NCBI GenBank assembly: GCA_031363915.1
Contig: JANLVI010000023.1
Location: forward strand, 14,119 to 78,118
Origin: JANLVI01 sp031363915
GTDB taxonomy: Bacteria; Vulcanimicrobiota; Vulcanimicrobiia; Vulcanimicrobiales; Vulcanimicrobiaceae
Reading direction: 5' to 3'
Length of the DNA: 64,000 nt
Made by a program: the position numbers and the translations under genes. Shown here piece by piece: positions 41,027 to 50,281 of this stretch (positions are counted from its first letter, which is position 1; every line of letters begins with the position of its first letter). The notes under the pieces were generated by a model, which had not been told where the DNA came from, searched no databases, and saw only the letters and a list, made by a program, of their open reading frames with translations.

Positions 41027-41137
41027 GTTGCCAGCTTCCTACCACGCGACCGCCGGATGTGCCCGCCTCCCGGCTGCTTGGCGGCGGGGACCGAGCCCCT
41101 CGATCCGTAATCTGGCGGTCCCCGAAAAGGAGGGTCG

Positions 41138-41797
41138 ATGACTCCAAGTGCGATCGAAGAGATCGTCCGCATTGCCAGCCCCGCGCCGCGCCCGATGGGT
41201 CTGAGCTGCGATGGAACCGACATCTGGGTGGGCTCGTGGGACGCGAGCCGCGTGTATGGGATCCGCTCCAAAACCGGCGCAGTTTTTGAGGAAAATCAAG
41301 CGCCGGGACGACCCATCGGCATGGTCGTGACCGGCGACTCGCTGCGCGTCGTGTGCAGCGAGAACGGCGATGACGACAATCGATTCATCCGCCGCATGGT
41401 GATGGGCCGCGGATTCAAAAACAAAGAGGCGCTCGCGTGTCCCGGCGACACGGGCTCGTTTCTCGCCTACGACGGCGAAGCGCTATACTTGAGCCAACGT
41501 TTCTTGCACCAGATTATCGAATTGAACGACGACGGCAGCGTCGCGCGCACGATCCCGGTCGGCCAGCAGATCACCGGCATGACCGTCATCGGCGGCAAAT
41601 TTTATCTCACCGTTACCGACGGGAACGATACGCACAATCACCGCCTCGCGCGACTCGATGGCCGCGGCGAAACCCCGACGTACGAAGAAGTCGCACGATT
41701 CGATTTTCTACCGCGGTCGCTCGGTTTCGACGGAACCCGACTCTGGACCACGGATCGCGACAAGACCGAACTCGTCGCGTTCACGCTTCCCGACTGA
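41138..41797 (+). CDS. Small beta-propeller-like protein
   Basis: 219 aa, starting behind an excellent ribosome site (AAAGGAGGG). It contains repeated blade-like units: GLSCDGTDIWVGSWDASRVYG, then GSFLAYDGEALYLSQRFLHQ, GMTVIGGKFYLTVTDGND and LGFDGTRLWTTDRDKTE. These recall YncE/strictosidine-synthase-like propellers. No signal peptide is seen, so it is probably cytoplasmic. The function is unknown. It is divergent from the AAR-like operon. Confidence 0.75.
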   Translation: MTPSAIEEIVRIASPAPRPMGLSCDGTDIWVGSWDASRVYGIRSKTGAVFEENQAPGRPIGMVVTGDSLRVVCSENGDDDNRFIRRMVMGRGFKNKEALACPGDTGSFLAYDGEALYLSQRFLHQIIELNDDGSVARTIPVGQQITGMTVIGGKFYLTVTDGNDTHNHRLARLDGRGETPTYEEVARFDFLPRSLGFDGTRLWTTDRDKTELVAFTLPD

Positions 41798-41800
41798 TCG

Positions 41801-42259
41801 CTAGCCACGGGATTGAACGGCCGCGGTCGCTTCGACTTCCGACTTGAGAGCAGCGAGCATCATCTCGCTGTTCTCTTTTACTTTCTTGGCTAAGGTCGGA
41901 CCGATGAGTTCGGCGAGCGTCGGCACGCCGAAATCGTATTCGACGCCGAGCGTGACGAGCGTCTGCCCGTCGCTCTCGACGAAGGTCCAGGCACCCTCGA
42001 ACGTATCGAGGTCGCCTTCGATCAATTTGTAATCGATGCGGATGGCAGCATCGTCGAAACGGTCTTCTTCCGTCCATTCGATCGGCGCGTCTTCGACCAG
42101 GGTCTTCCAACGCGTGACGATATAGTCGGCGTGGCGTTCGAGCACCGTGACGGTTTCGACATCGGGCATAAACTGCGGGAAGCGTTCTTGTTCCTTGGCG
42201 AGTTCGTACACGGCGCGTGCGGGCGCGTCGACGACGATCGTCGATTCGACGTACGGCAC
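41801..42259 (-). CDS. SRPBCC-family (Coq10/cyclase-like) protein
   Basis: 152 aa from a GTG that overlaps the aminotransferase stop (TAGTG). The START/Bet v1-like fold is recognisable: STIVVDAPARAVYELAKEQERFPQFMPDVE, then WTFVESDGQTLVTLGVEYDFG, and a long C-terminal helix. Members bind hydrophobic ligands. It is co-transcribed with the aminotransferase and the Dus gene. Confidence 0.85.
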   Translation of the reverse strand: MPYVESTIVVDAPARAVYELAKEQERFPQFMPDVETVTVLERHADYIVTRWKTLVEDAPIEWTEEDRFDDAAIRIDYKLIEGDLDTFEGAWTFVESDGQTLVTLGVEYDFGVPTLAELIGPTLAKKVKENSEMMLAALKSEVEATAAVQSRG

Positions 42260-43542
42260 TAGAGCGCACCCAACCGTTCGTGCGCGACCGCGACCGCTTC
42301 GCCAAAGGCGACAAGTGCGCGATCGACTTCGCCTGGCGTCACGACGAGCGGCGGTTCGAGCCGGATGACGCGCTGCTGGTTGAGCGTCCAGGCCGCGGTG
42401 ACGCCGCGTTTGAGCAATTCCGGGATGATCGTTCCTCCATAGCCTTCGCTCGTCAATTCCACGCCGACGAGCAGGCCGAGTCCGCGCACGTCTGCGATGA
42501 CCGCGGGGTGGGCATTTGCGACGGCGCGCGCGCCGTCGAGTAGTTGGTTACCGCGTTCCCGTGCGTTGTCGATGAGGTGTTCGTCCTCGAGCACCTCAAG
42601 AGCCGCGAGCGCCGCGGCGCAAGCAAGTTCGTTCCCACCGAAGGTGGATGTATGCATCAGGGGCGCTTTCGCATAGGCCGCGTTCCACACGGTCGGGCGC
42701 GCGATGAATGCGCCGATTGGGATGACGCCGCCCGAGAGTCCCTTCGCAAGCGCCATGATGTCGGGGACGACGCCCCCGGCGTCGCAGGCGAAACGCATGC
42801 CGCAGCGGCCGAGCCCCGTCTGCACTTCATCGGCGATGAAGAGCGCACCGTGTTTTTCACACAGGGCTTTTGCCACACGCAAGTAGCCATCCGGCGGCAA
42901 GATGACGCCGCCTTCCGCCTGCACCGGTTCGAGGATGAACGCAGCGGCATCGACGAGCGCCTCATCGAGCGCGACGAGATCGCCGAACGCAACGTGCACG
43001 ACATCCGGCAGCAGCGGACCGTAGGCGGCCTTGAAATACTCGCGACCGCTCGCGGTCAGAGCGCCGAACGTTTTCCCGTGATAAGCGTTGATCGTGCCGA
43101 CGATCTTCGTCCGTTTGGTCGCGGCGCGCGCGAGCTTGAGCGCGCCCTCGACCGCTTCCGTGCCGCTGTTGGCGAAGAACGAAATCTGCAAGTCGCCCGG
43201 CGTGATTTCGGCAAGCTTGCGCGCGAGACGCCCCATCAGCGGGTTGAACATCGTGCGCCCCGAGAGCGCGATTCGGTCCAGTTGTTCGCGCACGGCCGCG
43301 ATCACGCGCGGATGCCGATGGCCGAGCGTGAAGACGCCGTAACCACCGGCAAAATCGAGATATTCTTTCCCGTTGTGATCGACGATGGTAGAACCGGATG
43401 CGGAGACTTCGACTGGGCTGCCGGAGAGTTTCATCACCCGCGCGAGCGGCGGATTCAGATACGTGCGATAGTTTTCGTAGGTCTCGTCGTAGAGCGCTTG
43501 GGGGCTTGGGGCACCGTAGAGCGCATCGAAAGTCGTCTGCAC
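42259..43542 (-). CDS. Class III pyridoxal-phosphate aminotransferase
   Basis: 427 aa. It resembles acetylornithine/putrescine (4-aminobutyrate-type) aminotransferases: DFAGGYGVFTLGHRHPRV, FFANSGTEAVEGALKLAR, INAYHGKTFGALTASGRE, LFIADEVQTGLGR, and the PLP Lys in MALAKGLSGGVIPIGAF. The substrate cannot be fixed from the sequence. It lies in a coupled dus-aminotransferase-SRPBCC trio. Confidence 0.92.
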   Translation of the reverse strand: MQTTFDALYGAPSPQALYDETYENYRTYLNPPLARVMKLSGSPVEVSASGSTIVDHNGKEYLDFAGGYGVFTLGHRHPRVIAAVREQLDRIALSGRTMFNPLMGRLARKLAEITPGDLQISFFANSGTEAVEGALKLARAATKRTKIVGTINAYHGKTFGALTASGREYFKAAYGPLLPDVVHVAFGDLVALDEALVDAAAFILEPVQAEGGVILPPDGYLRVAKALCEKHGALFIADEVQTGLGRCGMRFACDAGGVVPDIMALAKGLSGGVIPIGAFIARPTVWNAAYAKAPLMHTSTFGGNELACAAALAALEVLEDEHLIDNARERGNQLLDGARAVANAHPAVIADVRGLGLLVGVELTSEGYGGTIIPELLKRGVTAAWTLNQQRVIRLEPPLVVTPGEVDRALVAFGEAVAVAHERLGAL

Positions 43543-44588
43543 TACGCGACGGCCAGCGCCGCTTCATCGTGGCCTTCGAGTCGCTCGATCGTCGCCTCGA
43601 CGATCCCGAGTGTCTCCGCTGCGGTTTCCGTGCGCATCAGGCGCTCGCGCAGTTCGCTTGCACCATAAAATCCTTTGAGATAGTAACCAAGATGCTTACG
43701 CATCTGCGGAACGGCACGCTGCTCGCCCCATTCATCGACCATCGTGCGATAGTGATGAACGGCGAACCGCAAGCGATCGGCGGCAGCAGGCATCGGCGTC
43801 GGCTCTTCACCCTGCATGAGCGCGCGCAGCTGCGAGACGAGCCACGGGTTGCCGAGCGTCGCGCGTCCGAGCATCACGCCGTCGACGCCGCTCTCGCGCA
43901 TGCGCGACATCGCAAGCTCGGCATCGTTGAGATCGCCGTTGCCGATAACCGGGATATCGATTGCGGCTTTAAGTTCGGCGATCCGCGACCAGTCGGCACT
44001 GCCCTTATAAAATTGCTTCGCGGTGCGGGCATGCAGCGTGACGGCCTGCACGCCGACGGCTTGCGCGCGCTTGGCGACCTCGACGAAGACCATCTTGTCA
44101 TCCGACCAACCCAGGCGCATCTTCATCGTGACGGGGCAATCGACGGCCTCGACGACCGCCTTCATGATCGCCTCGCAGCGGTCGGGATCGCGCAGGCACG
44201 CGCTGCCGCCCTCGGTTTTGGTCACCTTGGGCGCCGGGCAGCCGAAATTAATATCGACGATGTCGGCACCGCACTCGCGCACGAGTTTGGCCGCCTGGGC
44301 CATGATCGCGGGGTCGTTCCCCCAGAGTTGCGTCGAAACCGGCTGCTCGAGGCCATGCTGGTCGATCATCTCCATCGTACGCTTCCCGCCATACTGGAGC
44401 GCGTTTGAGGACACGAACTCCGTGACCGTGAGGCCGAAGCCGAACGGTTTGTAGAGGGCACGGAGGGTGCGATTGGTCACTCCGGACATCGGGGCCAGCA
44501 CGATCGGCGGCCAAATCTCGTGGGATCCGATGCGGAGCGCCGGGACGGCGCGTTTCACAACACCCGATTCTACCCTAGAATCGTCCAC
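43542..44588 (-). CDS. tRNA-dihydrouridine synthase (DusB-like)
   Basis: 348 aa from a GTG at 44588. A later GTG (reading KRAVPALRIGSHEIW) is also possible and would trim about 11 residues. FMN enzyme that reduces uridines in tRNA. It has PIVLAPMSGVTNRTLRALYKPFG, then QLWGNDPAIMAQAAKLVRE, the catalytic Cys in DINFGCPAPKVTKTEGGSA, MKMRLGW, and VIGNGDLNDA. The C-terminal helical tRNA-binding region is present. It is likely DusB by its general pattern. Confidence 0.93.
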   Translation of the reverse strand: MDDSRVESGVVKRAVPALRIGSHEIWPPIVLAPMSGVTNRTLRALYKPFGFGLTVTEFVSSNALQYGGKRTMEMIDQHGLEQPVSTQLWGNDPAIMAQAAKLVRECGADIVDINFGCPAPKVTKTEGGSACLRDPDRCEAIMKAVVEAVDCPVTMKMRLGWSDDKMVFVEVAKRAQAVGVQAVTLHARTAKQFYKGSADWSRIAELKAAIDIPVIGNGDLNDAELAMSRMRESGVDGVMLGRATLGNPWLVSQLRALMQGEEPTPMPAAADRLRFAVHHYRTMVDEWGEQRAVPQMRKHLGYYLKGFYGASELRERLMRTETAAETLGIVEATIERLEGHDEAALAVA

Positions 44589-44887
44589 ACGACAAACGAC
44601 GAGCCTAGCGTCGGATCAGGGAGTCGAAAAGGGCGGATACACCGATGCTCAGTCCCGGGAATTCCGGGGCTTCGAACTGCTCGCCACGACTGAGTACCCT
44701 TGCGGAGCCCGTTGCGATTTCGCGTTACGACGACGGTCGCCGGTCGCCCGGCATCCATTGTTCTCGATCAACTTCGAACGGTCGATGGTCAGCGCCTCGG
44801 AAAGCGACTCGGGAAAGTCGATGCGCGCACCATGGCCGACATTCTAAGAACGCTGCAGGCGATATTTTCGCCCTAGCCTTTCGGACG
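44589..44887. other. Gene-free stretch between dus and the VOC gene
   Basis: About 300 bases with only short, unconvincing open frames. I looked for a tRNA or a leader structure and found none. It presumably carries the dus promoter near its left end. Confidence 0.6.
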
Positions 44888-45250
44888 CTACCCGCGGGTG
44901 AAGCAGTAGACGATTACGCGGTGCCCGTCGAGGTCGTGGCCTTCGATTACGTCGCCCCAGCCCATGCTCTGGGACTGAAATCCGGATACGCCTTGCGTCG
45001 CGAAATGGGCCTGCAACGCCGTGATATCGTCGACTTCGAACCCGAGTTCCATCGTCCGAGACGGTTCTGCTGCGGTTGCTTCTTGCGGGGTCGCTAGCGT
45101 CATGTTCGCGGCTTCCGATTCGAGGTAGACGAACCCGGGTGGCTGCGAGCGGCGGAGGTTTTCCGTCATACCGAGGGCGTCGATGTAGAAGCGTTTGGAA
45201 CGCTGCGGATCGGCCACTTCCAAGTTGATCGAGGCGAGCTTTATCTTCAT
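44888..45250 (-). CDS. VOC-family (glyoxalase-like) protein
   Basis: 120 aa. One vicinal-oxygen-chelate domain: IKLASINLEVADPQRSKRFYIDALG, then GFVYLESEAANMTLATP, LGFEVDDITALQAHFATQG and GDVIEGHDLDGHRVIVYCF. Proteins of this type bind metals and act on small thiol or aromatic compounds, or give antibiotic tolerance. It lies just behind the AraC gene on the same strand. Confidence 0.88.
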   Translation of the reverse strand: MKIKLASINLEVADPQRSKRFYIDALGMTENLRRSQPPGFVYLESEAANMTLATPQEATAAEPSRTMELGFEVDDITALQAHFATQGVSGFQSQSMGWGDVIEGHDLDGHRVIVYCFTRG

Positions 45251-45259
45251 ACGCTCATC

Positions 45260-46054
45260 TTAGCCGGGCGGGAATGCGGCGTCTTGAACGATTGCGACAT
45301 CCGGACTCCGCGCGGCCTTGAGGCGCGCGCTATCGCGTTTAAACTGGCTTGGGCTCTGGCCCGCGTATCGTCGAAAGTGACGCGAGAGATGCGCCTGATC
45401 GGCGTACCCCGCCTCGAGGGCGAGGCGATCGAGTTCCGTCTGTGGCCGCGCCCAAAGGGTGTCGCGCACGAACTGAAAGCGCGTCAGGCAGACGAGTTGT
45501 TTTGGCGAGCGGTTTGTCAACGCACGAACTTGGCGCTCGATCTGCCGTCGCGAGAGCGTCTGTCGCTGTGCGACGTCGCCCGTGCCGACAACCGTCGTGC
45601 CATCGGGTACGGCGAGAAATGCCTGCGCCGCGTCGACACCTTGCATTGCGGTCTCTTTGCCTGCTAGCATGCGTGCAAGCGTCGTATCAAACGCGGTTGC
45701 AATGGTCGACCACGCATCAACACGTAGTGCATCGATCGTAACGGGTACGAGTTCGGAAAATTTCCCCGAAACGTCGTACCACGATCGTGTCGGATGGTTG
45801 GCCTCGGGAAAGATGATACCCGCGGACCACGCATGGAATCGCACCGACGCACACCGCATCACGCCATCCGTCACCAAGCGTAGCGGTTCGCTCAGTAGCG
45901 GAATCAACGTACATGACGAGAGCCTGCGCCGCCCGCTCGGCTCATCGACTTGGGGCGGATGGGCAAAGAAGAGCAGTTCGACAAAACAGTCCGGTGTGAC
46001 CGTAAAGGTCGGCGTCTGTGAAAGATCGCGCACGAAGCCCCAATACGAGTGCAC
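45260..46054 (-). CDS. AraC-family transcription regulator
   Basis: 264 aa from a GTG. The N-terminal cupin-like sensor has VHSYWGFVRDLSQTPTFTVTPDC, typical of the DUF6597 sensor. The C-terminal double helix-turn-helix has LSRRQIERQVRALTNRSPKQL, then LDRLALEAGYADQAHLSRHFRRYAGQSPSQF. The frame is open upstream (SRFDAEPHPLLRPYV looks coding), so translation may really begin at a CTG overlapping the previous stop. It probably controls the VOC gene behind it. Confidence 0.88.
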   Translation of the reverse strand: MHSYWGFVRDLSQTPTFTVTPDCFVELLFFAHPPQVDEPSGRRRLSSCTLIPLLSEPLRLVTDGVMRCASVRFHAWSAGIIFPEANHPTRSWYDVSGKFSELVPVTIDALRVDAWSTIATAFDTTLARMLAGKETAMQGVDAAQAFLAVPDGTTVVGTGDVAQRQTLSRRQIERQVRALTNRSPKQLVCLTRFQFVRDTLWARPQTELDRLALEAGYADQAHLSRHFRRYAGQSPSQFKRDSARLKAARSPDVAIVQDAAFPPG

Positions 46055-46095
46055 GTACGGCCGAAGCAGCGGATGGGGCTCCGCGTCGAAGCGAC

Positions 46096-46641
46096 TCAGC
46101 GGCGAAGTTCTTGGGTTGCGGGCAAGAAGCGGGTGTTGCGCAAAAGTGCCGCGGAGATCAGCGACACGAGCACGCCGACCGGGAAGATTTCGGCGAAGGT
46201 CATCGGTACGCGGTAGAGTGGGTTCCGGTACTGGTCTTTGAATTGCTCCATGCTCGCGATCAATTTCGTCAGAGCCTCGCCCGTAGCTCCCTTCGCCTTT
46301 GCTTGCTCGATCAGACCGTTTGCATAGAGGCTAGCAAAGTCGCTGTGCGTGACCGCGAGTGCCGTCTCCCAGGCCGCGACGTACAAGACGCCGGCAACGA
46401 AACTGATGCCGAATCCGAGGCCGAAGGCAGGCCAGAACGTGATGACGCCGCCCAAGTCGCCGTCGCGGTGCCGCTTGATCGCAACGAACACCGTGCTGAG
46501 CGCAACGAGCATGATCATATAACCGATGACGGCGCCATACGACGTCGGTGGGTGGCCATTCATCGCGACCGTCAACCCGAATAATGGTACGCCGACGATC
46601 GCACCCGCAGCCGTACCGTAGGTCAGCACTGCTCGCATCAT
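46096..46641 (-). CDS. DUF4199-family membrane protein
   Basis: 181 aa with four hydrophobic segments. The DUF4199 pattern is recognisable: IGYMIMLVALSTVFVAIKRHRDGDLGGVITFWPAFGLGFGISFVAG, then a polar middle (KDQYRNPLYRVPMTF) and a last helix. The function is unknown. It is the first gene of a minus-strand run with the AraC and VOC genes. Confidence 0.82.
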   Translation of the reverse strand: MMRAVLTYGTAAGAIVGVPLFGLTVAMNGHPPTSYGAVIGYMIMLVALSTVFVAIKRHRDGDLGGVITFWPAFGLGFGISFVAGVLYVAAWETALAVTHSDFASLYANGLIEQAKAKGATGEALTKLIASMEQFKDQYRNPLYRVPMTFAEIFPVGVLVSLISAALLRNTRFLPATQELRR

Positions 46642-46707
46642 GGGTTCCTCTTTCTGGCAACTTGGGACATCAGCATCGGCTTTCGCAAGCGGGAATGCAA
46701 TCGGTCA

Positions 46708-46736
46708 AACGGGTGATTTGCTAAAATTCACCCGTT
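46708..46736. other. 9-bp inverted repeat between luxR-like and DUF4199 genes
   Basis: AACGGGTGA at 46708-46716 and TCACCCGTT at 46728-46736, with an 11-base AT-rich loop. It lies 12 bases beyond the LuxR-type stop and about 65 bases before the DUF4199 start on the minus strand. It may be an operator for the regulator or a weak terminator. Confidence 0.5.
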
Positions 46737-46747
46737 GCGCGCGCCGC

Positions 46748-47044
46748 TCACGGCACGATCCCGAGTTCACGGGCTTTGTTGATCGCCTCCGTGCGCCGGC
46801 TCGCGTCGAGCTTTTCGAACAGCCGCGCCGCGTGCGTCTTGACGGTGTTGGGCGAGACATTCAACGTAACCGCGATCTCTTTATTTGAGCGACCGGCCGC
46901 GATCTCGTGCAGCACGGCAAGCTCGCGCGGGCCGATGTACACGCCGATGGCGAGAAACGCCGCGGCAATCACGAAGGTGTACAGATCGCGCTCCGCGATC
47001 GCTGTGAGGCCCTTGGGATCCGGCTTTTCTTCAAGCGGCGGCAC
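46748..47044 (-). CDS. Tiny membrane-anchored LuxR-type regulator
   Basis: 98 aa from a GTG. The frame is closed by a stop a short way upstream, so a longer N-terminus is unlikely. Residues ~20-38 form one hydrophobic helix (LYTFVIAAAFLAIGVYIG). The rest is a complete LuxR helix-turn-helix: LAVLHEIAAGRSNKEIAVTL, then VSPNTVKTHAARLFEKLDA. No receiver or ligand domain is present. It may act at the membrane next to DUF4199. Confidence 0.82.
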   Translation of the reverse strand: MPPLEEKPDPKGLTAIAERDLYTFVIAAAFLAIGVYIGPRELAVLHEIAAGRSNKEIAVTLNVSPNTVKTHAARLFEKLDASRRTEAINKARELGIVP

Positions 47045-47314
47045 AAAGCGGGGACGGGAAGGCTCTTAGATGGCCGAACCTGGGACGACATGCCCGGGAT
47101 GCGTGATGCTTGCGGAATGCTCGGTCAGCCCCGCGCGCACATTCTCTGTCGCCCGCCTGCCAATCCAAGCGACCGTGCGGATTCCCGCGGCTCACCTTGG
47201 GATACGCCGTTCCGCGAACCCATTCGTAATACTCGGGGAGCTCGATCCCGACCGGCGTGTACATCGCACGCCAATTCTATCACGCGGCTTTGCGGCCGCG
47301 CCAGCGGGCGACGT
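47045..47314 (-). other. Gene-poor stretch with a possible broken Uma2-like start
   Basis: About 270 bases. A minus-strand frame from 47264 begins MYTPVGIELPEYYEWVRGTA then YPKVSRG, which loosely recalls the start of Uma2-family nuclease-fold proteins, but no such protein continues. It may be a relic. Nothing else is seen here. Confidence 0.25.
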
Positions 47315-48989
47315 TCACCGGACAGCCACGACCGCGCGAATTGCCGTAACGACCGTGTCGGCGCAATCAAAGACGATATCGCTGTGGCTGCAGCCCGGAG
47401 CTTCCACCTGGTAACCGCGTGAGGAGAGCTGCATCAGCGGCCCGCGAGCGGCGCGAACGATTTCTCGGATCGACAGCACTTCGGCTGGTGGATAGAGACC
47501 AATCGGGACGATATTCTCCGCCGTCACCATCGCGAGCGGCAGGGCGCCATAGGAGCGTTGCTCGGCGCGCACTTCTTCAAGCGTTAGCGGCTTCGCCGCG
47601 AGGTTCTCCGAGAAATTGTCCGCCCACCAACCCGCGCGCATCGATTGCGCGCGGAGCATGTCGCCCAGCGCCTGCGGCAGCGACGGATCCGGCGCGAGCA
47701 CGCAACTCGCAAACGACGGCAGGCCCGAGACGGTCGGCCCGTTCTCCGATACCGCTGCACAGGAGCGAGCATGGGCACGCATCTTGATCGCCCTCAGCCG
47801 CCGGTTCGACCAACACGAGCCCGGCAAGATCGCTTAAAAAGCGATCTGCGTAAAGGCGCGAATAGAGTTCTCCGTTGGAATAACCGACGAGGACGAACGG
47901 CTTGGGAATTCCAGCTGCGGCGACAAGTGCGTGCAGGTCGCTAACGGCCGCTGAGGCATCGCGCGGCAATGGCCCGCGATCGCTAAAACCGTAGCCCGCG
48001 CGATCGTACGAGCACGTGCGCGTCGTTTTCGTCAGCTGCGGTTGAACGAAGCGCCAGTCGAGCGATGATTCGCCGCCACCGGCTTCGAGGATCACCGTCG
48101 GCGAACCGGTTCCCGTGCAATAGAGATTGAGTTTACGTCCGCCGATATCCACCAGACGCTGCACGCGCGTGTAGGCCGATGAATCGTTCGGCGTCGGCGC
48201 AAACGTCGCGAGCGGCAAAGATGCGGGAAACTGCATGTCCAGCAACTGGTAGCGCCAGACGCCGTGCCCGGAAGAAAAGCCCGCGATGCGTTCTGTCAAC
48301 TCGGCCCGACCGTCCGTTTCTATCCAATAGCCGCCGACGTCAGCGAAATGTTGCTCGATGATCGCATCGGCCGAGAAGCCCACTTCCAATCGCGCCCCAA
48401 AACGAACCATGCAGAAGCGCATCGAACTCACCTCGACAATCACATCGGAGAGCTCGTGGTGTGGATCATTGGTCCGAGAAGAAAGATGCAGCGCGTGTCC
48501 CGCGCGACCGCTCGGACACGCCACCTCACCGCGGTCTTCGACGCGATAGATCCCCGAGCCGATCGCGAGCACCGTGCCGATGGTCTTTACCGATAGATCC
48601 GGCTTCGGATCTGACGTAACGGGTTCCGGAGGGCGGAGACCCGGCGGTGAACAGATATCGTGACCGTCGCGCACCGGCCTAGACCGAAGTTGGCGGTGTG
48701 TCTGTGCCCAGCTCGGATCGAATCGCATCACCGTGCGATTGCCCGTAGCATCGACGATCTCGGCAAGAGCATCCGATGTCCGATTTCTGATCGTCCACTG
48801 CGCACGAGCATCCCCAAACTTCCACCTAAAAAATTTGCACGGTTCGGTGGCGATGTCGATCCGCAGCCCCGCTCCCGTTCCCTCGTACCGGAACGTAATG
48901 AACGGTGGCTCCTTGAGCTCATCCATCGTCACGACGGCGCTCCGATAGAACTCAGCTGGGCTCGGCGTTTCTTGAGAGGACGAACCCAA
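47315..48989 (-). pseudogene. Alpha/beta hydrolase gene broken by a one-base frameshift
   Basis: The first frame (start TTG at 48989, or ATG at 48926) has an N-terminal region of unknown type. An alpha/beta-hydrolase core follows: GGRKLNLYCTGTGSPTVILE, then CSYDRAGYGFSDRGPLP, and the nucleophile Ser in LVGYSNGELYSRLYADRF. It reads on to VLVEPAAEGDQ near 47795. The protein then continues in another frame with MRAHARSCAAVSEN, later the His-bearing APGCSHSDIVF, to the stop at 47315. Dropping one G restores a ~557-aa hydrolase with its whole triad. It is a recent pseudogene or a base-calling error. Confidence 0.75.
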
Positions 48990-49057
48990 CGAGCAAACGG
49001 ACGAATGCGTTGTGACGAATCACGAATCACACCTCGGCTTCCATCGATAACGAGAGA

Positions 49058-50278
49058 CTACGCTTCTGCCGAGGCGCGCGGACGCCAGGGCAGTCGCAGA
49101 TTTGGACGCATTCGCAAGAGCGGTCGTTCGAAACCGTACGTGAGAACCGACGCGACGGCGATGCCCGCGAGCAAGTAGAGCGGCAATGCGAGAATTTGCC
49201 AGTTAGGATCGCCGTGCGGATCCGCAGTCGCCGAATGCGGGACGTGCACCCACAGGAGCGCGCGCGCGACGAGCTGGTGCCAGATATACGCGTTGTACGA
49301 AATGACGGAGAGAAACACGAGCAGCGGATTCGCGACGACGCGGTGCCAGAGCGGCAATGCTGCAATCGAACCGACCGTAGCCACGAGCAGCGCAAGACCG
49401 AACGGAAATCGATTCCACACTTGCCAATGCTCGGCGTAATCGTGCAAAAAGCTCGTGCTGTCCACGTTCCAGATCAGCGCAACGATCCCGGCAAAGCCGC
49501 CGATGCCCACGAGCGTTCCCGCAACGCGCGCCATCATGCCGGCATCGAGTCGCGGTAGCACGACCGCAACGATCCATGCGGCGAGCATTCCGATCGCGAA
49601 AAGATCGAGGAATGCGGGTAACTGGTTTTCAAGCTGATGGAAATGATTGAACGGACCGCTCGAACAGCAGTGCTCGACCGCGTAGCGCCACGCGAACGCG
49701 ACGAGCGACATCACCGCCGCCGTGATGACCGGCCAACGCACGAACGCGAGAACGACGAGCGGAAAGATCACGTAGAATTGCACTTCGACCCCGAGCGACC
49801 AGAGCACGCCATCGATCGAACCGAAGTACGATTGAAACCAGGTGTGGACGAAAAACACGTGCGAGATTACGTCTTTGATCCCGTCGTCGAGCGACCGATC
49901 GCGCTCGCTGCCGAGCGCGACGAGGATCGTTAGCGCCAGCAGATACGAAGGCACGATCTTGATGAACCGCCGGTACGCAAAATGCTTGATAGTTGGAAAC
50001 GGTCGCTTCGTCGCAAGCGACCGTGCGTACGGCCAAAATAGACAAAAGCCGCTCACGAAAAAGAAGATATCGACGCCGACAAATCCCATCCGGCCCATAA
50101 AAATGAAATCGTACCTTCGACCAAAGAGCGTGATCGCGGCGCCTTGCCAGGTGATCTCCCAGATGTGGTACCACATCACAAGCGCGATCGCGAGGCCTCG
50201 AATGCCATCGAGCACGTCGACGTGCGGCGCGCTCGCCGGGCGATCCGCGGCCGGTCGTTCGATCGCCGCTGCGTCCAT
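49058..50278 (-). CDS. Acyltransferase-3 (OafA/YrhL-like) membrane enzyme
   Basis: 406 aa with about ten helices. Acyltransferase-3 markers are present: LDGIRGLAIALVMWYHIWE with the catalytic His, GFVGVDIFFFVSGFCLFWPY, YRRFIKIVPSYLLAL, and WSLGVEVQFYVIFP. The C-terminus is basic. Such enzymes O-acylate sugars or lipids at the cell surface. It stands just upstream of the hydrolase on the same strand. Confidence 0.93.
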   Translation of the reverse strand: MDAAAIERPAADRPASAPHVDVLDGIRGLAIALVMWYHIWEITWQGAAITLFGRRYDFIFMGRMGFVGVDIFFFVSGFCLFWPYARSLATKRPFPTIKHFAYRRFIKIVPSYLLALTILVALGSERDRSLDDGIKDVISHVFFVHTWFQSYFGSIDGVLWSLGVEVQFYVIFPLVVLAFVRWPVITAAVMSLVAFAWRYAVEHCCSSGPFNHFHQLENQLPAFLDLFAIGMLAAWIVAVVLPRLDAGMMARVAGTLVGIGGFAGIVALIWNVDSTSFLHDYAEHWQVWNRFPFGLALLVATVGSIAALPLWHRVVANPLLVFLSVISYNAYIWHQLVARALLWVHVPHSATADPHGDPNWQILALPLYLLAGIAVASVLTYGFERPLLRMRPNLRLPWRPRASAEA

Positions 50279-50281
50279 TCG

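Noticed and set aside
44589..44887. Possible tRNA or riboswitch in the gap before dus
   Set aside because: No cloverleaf, conserved T-arm or riboswitch core could be found.
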